Program-made: the position numbers and the translations under genes
In this document: positions 16,367-26,645 of the stretch, one piece after another
Numbering within the stretch: the first letter of the stretch is position 1
Layout: the number at the start of each line of letters is the position of its first letter
From: Bin5 sp022821545
GTDB taxonomy: Bacteria; Chloroflexota; Anaerolineae; Caldilineales; Caldilineaceae
Direction: 5' to 3'
DNA: 64,000 bases
Assembly: GCA_963664085.2 (NCBI GenBank)
Contig: CAXXLO010000002.1
Coordinates: 1 to 64,000, forward strand
Notes under the pieces: generated by a model
Database searches by the model: none
What the model was told of the DNA's origin: nothing
Seen by the model: the letters and a program-made list of their open reading frames with translations, nothing else

Positions 16367-19246
16367 ATGAGCATCGGAGAAGTCATCGCCGAACTGGGCA
16401 GGGACAGTGGCTTTATGGCCAATGTCACAGCCTGGGAAACGTTGCCGTCCCGCGCCGGCCAACTGGTCGAACTGCCGGAAGCGTTGCATCCCGCCCTGAG
16501 GGAGGCGCTGCAGCGCCGGGGGATACGGAAACTCTACAGCCATCAGGCAGAAGCGGTAACCTCTGCGTTGAATGGCCGCCCCTCGATCGCAGTCGTGACC
16601 CCCACGGCCAGCGGCAAGACACTCTGCTATATGCTGCCTGTCTTGCAGGCGCTGCTCAGCGATGCCAAGGCGACGGCCCTGTTCCTCTTTCCAACGAAAG
16701 CGCTGGCCCACGATCAGCTGGCGGAGATCGGAGAATGGATCGGCGAAGCAGCGGCTTTCGACGGTGCCGGCGCGGATGGACCGGCCGGTGCGGGCTGGCT
16801 CGCGGCGTACGACGGCGACACACCTGCAGCGCAGCGCCGACCGATCCGGCAGAATGCCCGTGCAGTTCTCTCCAATCCGGACATGCTGCACGCTGGGATC
16901 CTGCCCTATCACGGAGAGTGGGCGCGTTTTTTCGCGGGTCTTCGCTACGTCGTCATTGACGAAATGCACAGCTATCGCGGGGTATTCGGCAGCCAGGTGG
17001 CCAATGTTTTGCGGCGACTGCGGCGAGTTGCCGGCTACTACGGAAGCCATCCCCAGTTTCTCCTGACCAGCGCAACGATCGCCAATCCACGGCAACTGGC
17101 TGAAAGCCTCAGCGAACATCCAGCCGAAGTCATTGACAACAACGGCGCGCCGCAGGGAAGGAAGCACATTGTTCTGTACGCGCCGCCACTATACGACCCG
17201 ATCCAGGGCCTGCGAAGGAGCAGTATACTGGAAAGCCAGGAACTGGCACTCCGCTTTCTTAAGGGAGGTCTGCAGACGATCGTCTTCGGACGCGCGCGCC
17301 TGACGGTGGAACTGTTGCTCAGCTACATACGGGAGGGCCTGCAGACCAGAGACGAGAGTCGTGCTGAGGAGGACGCCACTGTAAGTATCTTACCCGATGC
17401 GGTGAGGGGCTATCGAGGGGGCTATCTGCCGCTGGAACGCCGCCAGATCGAGGCGGGGTTACGGAATGGAAGCGTGCGGGGCGTGGTTGCTACGAATGCG
17501 CTCGAGCTGGGAATCGACATCGGCCAGCTGGAGGCGGCGGTGATCTGCGGCTACCCGGGGACAATCGCGGCGGCGTGGCAGCAGTGGGGCAGGGTCGGGC
17601 GCACGACGGGAGAGTCAGTGGCGGTGCTGGTGGCGACGGCGGGCGCGCTCGACCAGTATGTCGTCAACAACCCGCACTATCTCCTGCGGCGGTCACCGGA
17701 GAGGGCCCTTGCGAATGCGGATAACCTCATGCTGCTGGTGGACCAGATGCGTTGCGCGGCGTTTGAACTGCCCTTCGCAGAAGGGGACAGGTTTGGCCGG
17801 TCTCCCTTCACAGGTGAGGTGCTTGACCTGCTGGCCGAAGAAAAGAGTGTGCAACAGTACGGCAGCCGTTTTTTGTGGCGGGGAGAAGGGTATCCTTCGC
17901 GCCGGTTCGGCCTGCGCAGTGTCGGCGGCGAGCCTGTTGGCGTTCAGGCAGGAAGCCCTGATCGGGCGCCGGCCCCTCGCGCCGGGAGCAGGCAGGAAAC
18001 TGCGGGGAGAACGCACGCTGCCGGCGCTAAGGCGGCGCCTGACCGGAGGGAAGATCGGTTCACAGTGATAGGGGAGGTCGACGCGGCCAGCGCGCCGTTC
18101 CAAGTGCATGAGGGTGCGGTTTACATTCACGAAGGACGCAGCTTCCTGGTTGACAAGCTGGACCTGGAGGAGAGACAGGCGTGGGTGTGGCCGGCGGAGG
18201 TCGAGTATTACACGGAGGCCAGCACGGAGACTGAGATCGAGGTGATCACCGTGCATGAGAGCCGCGTGAGCGGGGGCGCAGACCTGGGCCATGGGGAGGT
18301 TTTTGTGACCTCGCAGGTGGTGCAGTACCGGCGAGTGCGGCGGTTCACGCATGAAAATCTCGGGATTCTGCCGCTTGACTACCCGCCTACGACGCTGGAT
18401 ACGGCTGGCTACTGGCTGGAAGTTACTGCTGAAGCGCAGGAGGCGCTGATGGAGGCGGGGGACTGGCGGGATTCTCCCAACGACTACGGACCCGACTGGC
18501 AGGCGCAACGCGCCAGGACGCGTGAACGAGACGGCTACCGCTGTGCCGAGTGCGGCGCGGCGGAGACCCGTGACCGCCAGCATGACGTGCATCACCGGGT
18601 CCCTTTCCGCGTTTTCAACTATATTCCAGGGCTTAACCGAAATGACCGGTTGGCAAACAGGCTGGAAAACCTGGTGCTGCTCTGCCGACGCTGTCATTAC
18701 AGGCTGGAGGCGAGTGTGCGAGCGCGTACGGGAATGGACGGGGTCGCGTATGCGTTGGGCAATCTGGCACCTCTGCATCTGATGTGTGACCGGCGCGACA
18801 TTGACGTTGCCATAATTCGACAACAGTACGAAGGTGAACCGTCTTCACACAAGCCGCCGGCGCCTTCTCCACCGATGCAGAAGGAGTTGACCGCTCCTCG
18901 AATCTACATTTACGAGCGCATTCCTGCCGGAATCGGTTTCAGCGCCCAGTTATACGAACGGCACGACGAGTTGATGGCGGGCGCGGCCGATTTGATTCGC
19001 GGCTGCGCGTGCCGCTACGGATGCCCCGCGTGTGTGGGGCCGGTGTTGCTGGTGGACGGCGCGCAGCTGGCCGGCGGGCAGGACTCTGATCGTACTGATG
19101 CCGCTGCCATGTCAGGCGGTTCCGGCGAAGAGGTCCACTTTTGGAGCGCCACACCTGGCCAGAGCGGGGCACAGGCGGAGCCGCGGCCGCTGTTGGAAAC
19201 GAAACGGCTGGCGCTGGCGCTGCTGGCTGCGCTGGCGGGAGACTGA
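16367..19246 (+). CDS. MrfA/YprA-like DEAD/DEAH helicase with DUF1998-type tail and HNH motif
   Basis: About 959 residues. Superfamily 2 helicase motifs are in order: PTASGKT (Walker A, ~78), DEMH (Walker B, ~198), SAT (motif III, ~234) and QQWGRVGR (motif VI, ~405). The C-terminus has the four-cysteine cluster CACRYGCPAC (~879-890) typical of MrfA/YprA-type (DUF1998) helicases, which act in repair of mitomycin-type lesions. Between them, at ~720-785, is a complete HNH/zinc-ribbon pattern: CAEC, then HDVHHRVPF, then ENLVLLCRRCH. The frame is open from a TTG at 16316, but the ATG at 16367 is preferred. It converges with rnhB, leaving only 2 bp between the stop codons. Confidence 0.9.
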   Translation: MSIGEVIAELGRDSGFMANVTAWETLPSRAGQLVELPEALHPALREALQRRGIRKLYSHQAEAVTSALNGRPSIAVVTPTASGKTLCYMLPVLQALLSDAKATALFLFPTKALAHDQLAEIGEWIGEAAAFDGAGADGPAGAGWLAAYDGDTPAAQRRPIRQNARAVLSNPDMLHAGILPYHGEWARFFAGLRYVVIDEMHSYRGVFGSQVANVLRRLRRVAGYYGSHPQFLLTSATIANPRQLAESLSEHPAEVIDNNGAPQGRKHIVLYAPPLYDPIQGLRRSSILESQELALRFLKGGLQTIVFGRARLTVELLLSYIREGLQTRDESRAEEDATVSILPDAVRGYRGGYLPLERRQIEAGLRNGSVRGVVATNALELGIDIGQLEAAVICGYPGTIAAAWQQWGRVGRTTGESVAVLVATAGALDQYVVNNPHYLLRRSPERALANADNLMLLVDQMRCAAFELPFAEGDRFGRSPFTGEVLDLLAEEKSVQQYGSRFLWRGEGYPSRRFGLRSVGGEPVGVQAGSPDRAPAPRAGSRQETAGRTHAAGAKAAPDRREDRFTVIGEVDAASAPFQVHEGAVYIHEGRSFLVDKLDLEERQAWVWPAEVEYYTEASTETEIEVITVHESRVSGGADLGHGEVFVTSQVVQYRRVRRFTHENLGILPLDYPPTTLDTAGYWLEVTAEAQEALMEAGDWRDSPNDYGPDWQAQRARTRERDGYRCAECGAAETRDRQHDVHHRVPFRVFNYIPGLNRNDRLANRLENLVLLCRRCHYRLEASVRARTGMDGVAYALGNLAPLHLMCDRRDIDVAIIRQQYEGEPSSHKPPAPSPPMQKELTAPRIYIYERIPAGIGFSAQLYERHDELMAGAADLIRGCACRYGCPACVGPVLLVDGAQLAGGQDSDRTDAAAMSGGSGEEVHFWSATPGQSGAQAEPRPLLETKRLALALLAALAGD

Positions 19247-19248
19247 AT

Positions 19249-19917
19249 TCAGGCCGGCCGGTTGAAAAGGGTTTCCTCTTGGCGGATTGGCGAAAAGGAG
19301 CGGCGGTGAACCGGGCAGGGGCCCACTCTTTCGATGGCGGCGAGATGTGAGCGCGCGGCGTAGCCTTTGTGGCTGTGGAAGCCGTAGGCGGGGAAGCGTT
19401 CATGCAACTGGCAGAGTAGCCGGTCGCGATGGATCTTGGCCAGAATGGAGGCGGCGGCGATGGAAACGATGCGCAGGTCGCCCTTGGTGAAGCTGCGCTG
19501 GGGAAGGTTCAGCGACTTGAGCTGCACCCAGTCGAGAAGCAGGTAATCGGGCGAAGGCGAGAGGGCCTGGACGGCGCGGCGCATGGCGAGGCGGGTGGCC
19601 GGGGCGATTCCGTGGACATCGATTTCGGCGGCTGAGGCCTCGCCCAGCGACCAGGCGGCAGCTTGCTCCCGGATGTGTAGAGATAGTTCTTCACGCCGAA
19701 CAGGCGAAAGCAGCTTGCTATCCTGGATTTCGGCCCAAAGCCCTGCACGCCTGCTGTTTACAGGCAGAATAACGGCGCCGGCAACTACGGGACCGGCGAG
19801 CGCGCCGCGTCCGACCTCGTCCAGGCCGGCAACGCGGGCGAAGCCGGAGCGCCACAGCTGTCGCTCCTCAACGAGGGAGGGATAGAGCTTTTTCCGCTCC
19901 CGACTCCCTTCGCTCAT
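19249..19917 (-). CDS. rnhB: Ribonuclease HII
   Basis: A ribonuclease HII of about 222 residues, which nicks RNA at ribonucleotides misincorporated in DNA. The catalytic acids are visible: 'GLDEVGRGALAGPVVA' with Asp-Glu near residues 36-37, 'DSKLL', the DW of 'YLLLDW' and the later 'SIAAASILAKIHRD' with its Asp. The frame is open to 20034, but the first ~39 residues are unlike the family and overlap the upstream gene. The ATG at 19917 follows CGGAG; the ATG at 19950 is an alternative. It is the last gene of a minus-strand run that starts with the ABC-2 exporter. Confidence 0.95.
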   Translation of the reverse strand: MSEGSRERKKLYPSLVEERQLWRSGFARVAGLDEVGRGALAGPVVAGAVILPVNSRRAGLWAEIQDSKLLSPVRREELSLHIREQAAAWSLGEASAAEIDVHGIAPATRLAMRRAVQALSPSPDYLLLDWVQLKSLNLPQRSFTKGDLRIVSIAAASILAKIHRDRLLCQLHERFPAYGFHSHKGYAARSHLAAIERVGPCPVHRRSFSPIRQEETLFNRPA

Positions 19918-20024
19918 CTCCGTTGTGATGCCGCGTGGTCCGCGCTTCATGCAGCTGCTTCCGCCTTCGCCGGGACGGCCCTCTTTCATCCCCGGCGTCT
20001 TTCGATTTCCGCAGCAATGTCCCT

Positions 20025-20750
20025 CTACTTCCAAAGAATCTCCACGTCCCGGCGCGGTTTGAAGCCGAGGATGCGCTTTGTCTTTTCGTTGCTGAATTTG
20101 CCGTGGGGCATGTCGGCGAAGACGTAGAAAACTTCATTGCGGGAAGGCAGCGCGTCGAGATCGATCTCCAGCCCGAGGGTAAAGACTTCGGCCGCGTTTT
20201 CCCAGGAGATGACGTAGGGCGCGTAACGTTCGCCGGGTTGGATGGCCGCCGGGTCTTTGAAGTTGTAGAACAGGTAATGTTGCACACTGATGTCGTGATG
20301 CCGGGTGAAGACGCGACAGATCTCCAGGCCCATGGCCTTCGTAAGGGCGTATAGGTTGGTACCCGGCTGGGGCGGGATGTCGGGGACGATGTCGAAATCA
20401 TGAACTTCGGTGATATGGCGTCCGGCGACGGTGTAGTGCGGCCCGGTGTTGATGACGCGGCGAATGCCGTGGGTAACGGCGGCCTGCATCATGTTGTAAC
20501 AGCCTCGGGTGCTGACGTCCCAGGCAGTTTGGCGGTCGCGGCGGAGGACGGAAAGGTTGACGATGGCGTCCATGCCTGCGGCGGCTGCGACTACGCCGTC
20601 CAGGTCGGCGGCGTCGAGCAGAATGAATTCGCCGGGAAGATCCTCTTGCGGCGGTTTGATGTCGGTGATGCGCAGGTTGTGGGCGGGGGCCAGCTCGCGG
20701 GCCGCGTAGGGGCCAAGCATGCCGGCGCCGCCGAGAATGAGTACGTTCAT
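20025..20750 (-). CDS. NAD(P)-dependent epimerase/dehydratase-family protein
   Basis: A 241-residue extended short-chain dehydrogenase, shorter than the usual ~310. The NAD-binding site is GGAGMLGPYAA at residues 7-17, and the catalytic Tyr/Lys are in 'LYALTKAMG' (YxxxK, near residue 140). 'YLFYNFKDPAAIQPGERYAPY' is unusual for sugar epimerases, so the substrate is unclear. Its ATG overlaps the stop of the upstream gene by four bases (ATGA), which indicates translational coupling. The two neighbouring NAD-binding proteins probably work together, perhaps on the molecule handled by the nearby exporter. Confidence 0.82.
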   Translation of the reverse strand: MNVLILGGAGMLGPYAARELAPAHNLRITDIKPPQEDLPGEFILLDAADLDGVVAAAAGMDAIVNLSVLRRDRQTAWDVSTRGCYNMMQAAVTHGIRRVINTGPHYTVAGRHITEVHDFDIVPDIPPQPGTNLYALTKAMGLEICRVFTRHHDISVQHYLFYNFKDPAAIQPGERYAPYVISWENAAEVFTLGLEIDLDALPSRNEVFYVFADMPHGKFSNEKTKRILGFKPRRDVEILWK

Positions 20751-21361
20751 GATGCTCTTTCCCCTATGTGTGTTATCGACCAGACTTCAGCGGCGCCTTC
20801 TTCGCGAGACCTGTGCCTGGCGGCGAGCGAGGCGGGCTCGGCGAGGGCCTCGTCGACGGCTACGGCGATAGTCTCGTGAGACGCTTCTCCCAAGCGCAGG
20901 ACGGTGACGCCCAGGCTGCCTTCGCGGGCGAATTCACGGCTCACCTGCTCGGCCATGTGTTTGGTGAGAGTTGGCGGCTCGGTGCTGGGCAGAGGCCGCC
21001 ATGTTTCAGCGACGCGGTAGCCGGGGGGATAGCCGGCCATGAGCTCGAGCGTGCTGAGGAGGATGACCTGCTGGACGCCTTCCTCGGCCGCAGCCATGAG
21101 CAGATTGTAGGTACAGCGGGTGGCGGCGTCGAGTTGCGAGCTCACGTCCTCCCCGGGCAGGGGCTCCACGGCGTGGATGATGGCGTCGATGCCGCGCGTG
21201 AGGAGGTTGGTGGAGCGGTCATGCCCCAGCCCGGAGAGCGCAAATTCGTGCTCGGTCTCGACGTGCGTTCGTTCGGTGAGCCTGACCTCATGTTGTTGGG
21301 CCAGGTGGCCGGCCAGAGCTGCGCTGCGATCGTGGCCGCCCGAAGTGATTAGTATCCGCAT
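20747..21361 (-). CDS. NAD-binding Rossmann-fold protein (SDR-like), partner of the next gene
   Basis: A protein of about 204 residues starting MRILITSGGHDRSAALAGHL after a strong AAGGAG site. The Rossmann pattern is degenerate: the usual GxxGxxG reads SGGHDRSA, and no YxxxK is obvious, although 'LTKHMAEQVSREFA' could hold the Lys. 'AIIHAVEPLPGED' and 'VQQVILLSTLELMAGYPPGY' resemble epimerase strands 4 and 5. It may be a non-catalytic or altered paralogue of the downstream epimerase, with which it overlaps by ATGA. It starts 20 bp after the ABC-2 permease gene, suggesting one operon. The frame extends upstream to 21463 over the permease gene, but that part is not credible. Confidence 0.7.
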   Translation of the reverse strand: MRILITSGGHDRSAALAGHLAQQHEVRLTERTHVETEHEFALSGLGHDRSTNLLTRGIDAIIHAVEPLPGEDVSSQLDAATRCTYNLLMAAAEEGVQQVILLSTLELMAGYPPGYRVAETWRPLPSTEPPTLTKHMAEQVSREFAREGSLGVTVLRLGEASHETIAVAVDEALAEPASLAARHRSREEGAAEVWSITHIGERAS

Positions 21362-21380
21362 AGAGTTTTCTCCTTGATTG

Positions 21381-22166
21381 TCAGGCTGACGCACCGGAAT
21401 AGAAGCGGATGCCCACCCGCCAGAACCAGCGGGAGACGAGGAGCATGGCGGCGGCCAGGGCAACTGTACCGACGAGGGTCGCGCCGGTGATGCGGCCGCT
21501 GACTGCGGAGGCAGGCACGGTGGTGGCGAAGGCCACCGGGACCAGGAATGTCAGCACGGCGCGCAGCCAGGCTGGATAGATGCTGACGGGCCAGCGGCCG
21601 GCCTGCCACATGCTCATAAAGATGACCTGGATGTTTTCGACCTTCACGAACCAGAATGCGCAGGTGCTGAGCATAAGCCAGAAACTGTAGATGATCAAGC
21701 CGCCGCACAAGAGCGTGACGGCGAAGACTGCGGTGTCGACCAGACCGAGGCGGGCGCCAAGCCGCAGAAGCGCGATGCTGAGCACGGGGAGGGCGATGAG
21801 CACGTCGACGAGCCGCCAGATTTCCACGGTTTGGATGCTGACCAGGATCTGTGAGTCGGCAGGCTTGGTGAGGGTGAAGTCGAGGGTACCCTGGCGCACG
21901 TCTTCCATGAATTTGGTCATTGAGGGGCGGATGATGGTACGGATGAGGCCGCCGATGAGGAAGTAGACGCCGACAAGCGCCAGGAGCTCCTCTTGGCGCC
22001 AGCCCCCCAGTGTGTCGGTATGACTGAAGACCACGGCCAGCCCGCCGAGGGCCACGCTCAGGTCCAGGGCGGACTGCACGAGACTGATCCAGAAATTGGC
22101 CCGGTATTCCAGTTCGCCCAGGATTCCGATGCGCAGGTATGTGGCAAAGAGGCGTAAGTAGAACAT
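21381..22166 (-). CDS. ABC-2 family transporter permease (second subunit)
   Basis: A 261-residue integral membrane protein with about six hydrophobic segments. The N-terminal 'YLRIGILGELEYRANFWISL' and the central 'DFTLTKPADSQILVS' are typical of the ABC-2/DUF990-type permeases that pair with a second permease and a COG4586 ATPase. The gene follows the first permease gene by 15 bp. Together they would form an exporter of unknown cargo in the cytoplasmic membrane. Confidence 0.88.
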   Translation of the reverse strand: MFYLRLFATYLRIGILGELEYRANFWISLVQSALDLSVALGGLAVVFSHTDTLGGWRQEELLALVGVYFLIGGLIRTIIRPSMTKFMEDVRQGTLDFTLTKPADSQILVSIQTVEIWRLVDVLIALPVLSIALLRLGARLGLVDTAVFAVTLLCGGLIIYSFWLMLSTCAFWFVKVENIQVIFMSMWQAGRWPVSIYPAWLRAVLTFLVPVAFATTVPASAVSGRITGATLVGTVALAAAMLLVSRWFWRVGIRFYSGASA

Positions 22167-22181
22167 GGTTTCCGTTGCGGG

Positions 22182-22985
22182 TCAGTTTCCAAAGGCAGCG
22201 TAGCGTTTGATTCCGGCCCGGTAGATGAGCTGCATGAATAGATAGCCGGCAACCAGCCAGAATAACTGTGCGCCGATGCCGATGAGTACATCCCGGGGGG
22301 TAACGCGCCCGAGAAGGAGCTCAACGGGAAAATAGAGCATCCAGCGGAAGGGTAAGAGGTCGGCGGCCCGCTGTACGAACTGGGGAAACAGAGAGAGCGG
22401 GGCCAGCTTTCCGGAAAAGAAGAGCGTGACAACGATGTAGGCCTGGTTCATGGCGTCGATTCGCAACGTCCAGAAGGCGACCATGGCCAGGGACCACTCC
22501 CAGTAGAAGCGCATCAGGAAGGCCAGAATGAGAACGGGAACGAAGGCGGCCAATGTCCAGTAGGTGGGCTGCCAGGCGGCGTCGAAGAACCAGGCCAGCA
22601 GCAGGGCGGTGGGCAACATCACGGTCAACATCAGGAATTTGTAGCCGATGTTGTCGGCGATGTCGCTGTGGATGGGATGGATCGGCTTGAGCAGCATTAC
22701 CGAGAACTGGCCGGTGCGGATTCGATAGACGTATTCCCACATGATCCAGGTGAAGGTGCCGTGACTGACCATCATCATGGCGATGAAGTAGACGGCAAAG
22801 TCGTTGGTGCTGTAGCCGCCGACGGAACCGCCCTGCTGCAGGGAGACGGTCCGCCATATGACCAGATACATTAGCGGCTCAATGATGCCGCCCAGGAGCC
22901 AGATCAGCATCGCGATCCGATACTGGAACATCATCATCAGCGAAGTGCGGAAGTAGCCTCTGTAGATCGGGTAGAAGGCAAACAT
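22182..22985 (-). CDS. ABC-2 family transporter permease (first subunit)
   Basis: About 267 residues with six hydrophobic segments. 'YFRTSLMMMFQYRIAMLIWLL' at the N-terminus and 'GQFSVMLLKPIHPIH' in the middle mark it as an ABC-2 permease of the kind paired with the DUF990-like subunit. The frame is open upstream to 23108, but those 41 residues are Arg/Ser-rich and not membrane-like. The ATG at 22985 gives the family start MFAFYPIYRGYF. The ATPase gene ends ~210 bp upstream, a larger gap than elsewhere in this operon. Confidence 0.88.
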   Translation of the reverse strand: MFAFYPIYRGYFRTSLMMMFQYRIAMLIWLLGGIIEPLMYLVIWRTVSLQQGGSVGGYSTNDFAVYFIAMMMVSHGTFTWIMWEYVYRIRTGQFSVMLLKPIHPIHSDIADNIGYKFLMLTVMLPTALLLAWFFDAAWQPTYWTLAAFVPVLILAFLMRFYWEWSLAMVAFWTLRIDAMNQAYIVVTLFFSGKLAPLSLFPQFVQRAADLLPFRWMLYFPVELLLGRVTPRDVLIGIGAQLFWLVAGYLFMQLIYRAGIKRYAAFGN

Positions 22986-23194
22986 CAGTTGTCCTGGGCT
23001 CAGGCATTCAGTGTAAGGGAAAAGTAACCGTCGGCAGGCCTGGGCGTGAGGGTCCCGGCGGCCGAGGGCATCGAAACTGACTCTGCACTCGGAACGGGAC
23101 GAACGCATGCCCTCAGGAGTATAAATGGGAGGAGCAGGGAAGTCAGCGTTTTTCTCAGCACTTGGCGCAGACAGAAGTTCATATATCGACCGTC

Positions 23195-24223
<1,029 letters not shown>

Positions 24224-24229
24224 AGTGGT

Positions 24230-25573
24230 TCAGTTCTCGTTTGCGTCGGGACCGGCAGTCACAAGAGTATAGGCGTCGGTGCGCAGGTATTGGGCGGCGA
24301 CGCGCTGGACATCCTCTTTTGAGATGGCTCTGATCCGATCCTGATAGGTCTGGAGGTAGTCGAGGCCGAGGCCGAACCATTCCATGTTGAGAAGGATAGA
24401 GGCGACGCCGTCGTTTGTTTCCAGGCGGAGGGGGAGTGTGCCGGTCATGTTGGCGATGCTGTCGGAGAGCTCTTCATCGCTGACCGGTTCCTGCCCGAGC
24501 CGCTCGAATTCGTGCAGGATGCTGTCGATCGCCTGCTCGACGTTTTGAGGGTTGACGCCGGCGAAGGCAACCCAGGGCCCGATGCCGATGTCGGCGTCTA
24601 GCGCGCTGTAGCTGTAGTAGGCGAGACCCTGGCGCTCGCGCACGGTTTCGCCCAGGCGGCCCATCATGCCGAACTGACCGAGGATGTTGTTGGCGACCTG
24701 GACGGCATGGTAGTCGGGATCGCTGCGGGCGATGGCGAGGCAACCGATGACGACATCGGTCTGGACCTTGCCCGGCATAGGGAACGTTTTGCGCTGGACG
24801 CCGTTGGCGCCGCTCACCGGGGGGATGGAATCGGCGGGCGACGAGGGCTCCGGACCGGCGGACCAGGCGCCGAAGTGGGTCTCCAGCAGCGTCACCACCG
24901 CATCCGGCTCGACGTCCCCGCTGACGACGACGATGGCCTGGTTGGGATGGTAATGTTCACGGTGGAAGCGGACCACGTCGTCGCGGCCGATCGCCTGAAC
25001 GGTCTCAATGTAGCCGGACGTGGAGAGGCCGTAGGGATGGTCTCCGTATATCATTTCGTTGAAACGGCGGTAGGAGACGCTGCGCGTGCTCTGTTCGCGC
25101 TCCTGCAAGCGCACGAGCCGCTGGCCGCGCACGCGTTCGATCTGTTCGGTGGGAAAGGTTGGCCGCTGCAGGATATCGGCCAGGATCTCCACCATGAGCG
25201 GGAAGTCCTCGACGAGACTCTCGCTGCCAAAGCTGGTGACGTGGGTGCCGCCGCCGGCGCTGACGCTGGCGCCGACCGACTCCACTGCCTCGTTGAAGCG
25301 ATCGAAGTCGTAGCTGTCGCTGCCGCGGCTCAGCAGGGAGGCGGTGAAGGAGGACAGCCCTGTCAATGTTGGGGGCTCATCGACGCTTCCGGCGCGCAGA
25401 GCGCCTTCCAGCATCACGACCGGCGCGGACGGGTTGGGCCGGACCAGAATGGTGATGCCGTTTGCGGTCCGGACGCGATGGATCGTCTCAGGGCCAATCG
25501 TTGTCTGCCCGTCCTCACCGGCGCGGGCCGGTGAGGCGTGAAGGCGGGGGGAGAAGGAGCGGTTTCTGTTCAT
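24230..25573 (-). CDS. M16 family peptidase homologue lacking the zinc motif
   Basis: A 447-residue, two-domain M16 (pitrilysin/processing peptidase-like) protein. The fold is clear from 'GITILVRPNPSAPVVMLEGALRAGS', 'HREHYHPNQAIVVVSGDV' and 'RERQGLAYYSYSALDA'. The inverted zinc motif HxxEH expected near residue 72 is replaced by 'LSSFTASLLSRGS', with no His or Glu in register. Such subunits normally pair with an active M16 partner (as in PqqF-like or mitochondrial alpha/beta pairs), but no partner gene lies in the window. The gene ends six bases before the ABC-2 ATPase and starts 16 bases after holA, so it may share their transcript. Confidence 0.87.
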   Translation of the reverse strand: MNRNRSFSPRLHASPARAGEDGQTTIGPETIHRVRTANGITILVRPNPSAPVVMLEGALRAGSVDEPPTLTGLSSFTASLLSRGSDSYDFDRFNEAVESVGASVSAGGGTHVTSFGSESLVEDFPLMVEILADILQRPTFPTEQIERVRGQRLVRLQEREQSTRSVSYRRFNEMIYGDHPYGLSTSGYIETVQAIGRDDVVRFHREHYHPNQAIVVVSGDVEPDAVVTLLETHFGAWSAGPEPSSPADSIPPVSGANGVQRKTFPMPGKVQTDVVIGCLAIARSDPDYHAVQVANNILGQFGMMGRLGETVRERQGLAYYSYSALDADIGIGPWVAFAGVNPQNVEQAIDSILHEFERLGQEPVSDEELSDSIANMTGTLPLRLETNDGVASILLNMEWFGLGLDYLQTYQDRIRAISKEDVQRVAAQYLRTDAYTLVTAGPDANEN

Positions 25574-25589
25574 CAGATATTGAGTTCCT

Positions 25590-26612
25590 CTAGCGGGATT
25601 GGGTCAGTTCTGCCACCAGGATGTCGATTTCAGTGTCGGGGTCGGCGCCGGTCTTCATGGCGAAGTCGGACGAAAGGAGCCGGTCGAGAATGCCTTCCAG
25701 TTGCGGGAGGGCATAGTTGCGGCTCTGGGCCATTGCTTTCTTAACGGGAAAGGGTCTCTCGTCGACGCGGCTTGCGACATCGTATTCGTTTCCGGGACCG
25801 CGGGAGGTCTCATCCTTGACTTTGATCATAATGCGGTACTGGCGGCTAATCATTGTCAGAAGGTAGAAGGGGTTGGCGTCGTTGCGGCGCAGCGCGTAAA
25901 GGGCTCGCATCGCCTTGCGTCCATCACGCTGGCCGATGGCGTCGGTCAGGTCCCAGATGAGGGCTTCGCTGGTGTCGCTTACGAGGCGCTGCACGTCGTC
26001 CGGCGTGATGGAGCGGCCGGCAGCGTAGGAGCGCAGCTTGTCGAGCTCCAGGGTCAGGCGGCGGAGGTCGGCGCCAACGAAGGTAGCCAACATCTGCACA
26101 GCCTGGCCCTCGATTTCGATCCCATCCCGGCGGGCGGTATTGGCGATCCAGGCGGGCAGGGCGCGGGCGTTGGGCGTGTTCAGTTCATCAATCGCCAGGA
26201 GCCCGTCCTTCCTCAGCTGGTCGAGACCGGCGAGGCCGTCCAGACCTCTCCAGATCGCGCGCCGCTTGTCCAATTTGTCGTCGATGAAGACGAGATCATT
26301 TGAGATGCCTGGATCGGCGAGCGCTTCTAGGATCTGGCGCGCCTCTGCCTGCGCGGCGGTGTTGGGAGACTTGGCCGTGCCCAGACGGAATTCGAGATGG
26401 GCGAGGTAGCCGCGTACGATGACCAGGCGCCGGTCGGCGAGGAATGGCAGAGCGCCGGCATGATGGAGAATTTCGCTTGCGTCGGAACGGACGCCGTCAA
26501 GTTCGGCGATGTTGAGAGGGGCCATTTCCGGATCGCCGAGGGCCTGTTTCAGCTGGCCGAGGCGCTGCCCCAAGAGAAACTCATCGGGCGCGAGGAACAG
26601 ATAGTTTGACAA
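25590..26612 (-). CDS. holA: DNA polymerase III subunit delta
   Basis: A 340-residue clamp-loader delta subunit, which opens the sliding clamp for loading onto DNA. The N-terminal 'YLFLAPDEFLLGQRLGQLKQ' and the central 'VQMLATFVGADLRRLTLELDKL' match the holA family. So do 'RSITPDDVQRLV', 'IWDLTDAIGQRDGRKA' and the C-terminal 'RLLSSDFAMKTG'. Length and order are normal. It lies between the M16 homologue and the DUF6391 gene on the same strand. Confidence 0.95.
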   Translation of the reverse strand: MSNYLFLAPDEFLLGQRLGQLKQALGDPEMAPLNIAELDGVRSDASEILHHAGALPFLADRRLVIVRGYLAHLEFRLGTAKSPNTAAQAEARQILEALADPGISNDLVFIDDKLDKRRAIWRGLDGLAGLDQLRKDGLLAIDELNTPNARALPAWIANTARRDGIEIEGQAVQMLATFVGADLRRLTLELDKLRSYAAGRSITPDDVQRLVSDTSEALIWDLTDAIGQRDGRKAMRALYALRRNDANPFYLLTMISRQYRIMIKVKDETSRGPGNEYDVASRVDERPFPVKKAMAQSRNYALPQLEGILDRLLSSDFAMKTGADPDTEIDILVAELTQSR

Positions 26613-26645
26613 TTCGCTACCAATCTCGGAGACGGCGGCCCCCGG

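Noticed and set aside
15707..17167. A 486-codon open frame on the minus strand
   Set aside because: It lies antisense to the F420 reductase-like and helicase genes, has no domain-like sequence, and is the expected artefact of G+C-rich codon use. The same applies to long antisense frames at 17693-18823, 23162-24322, 24707-25534 and 28050-28835.
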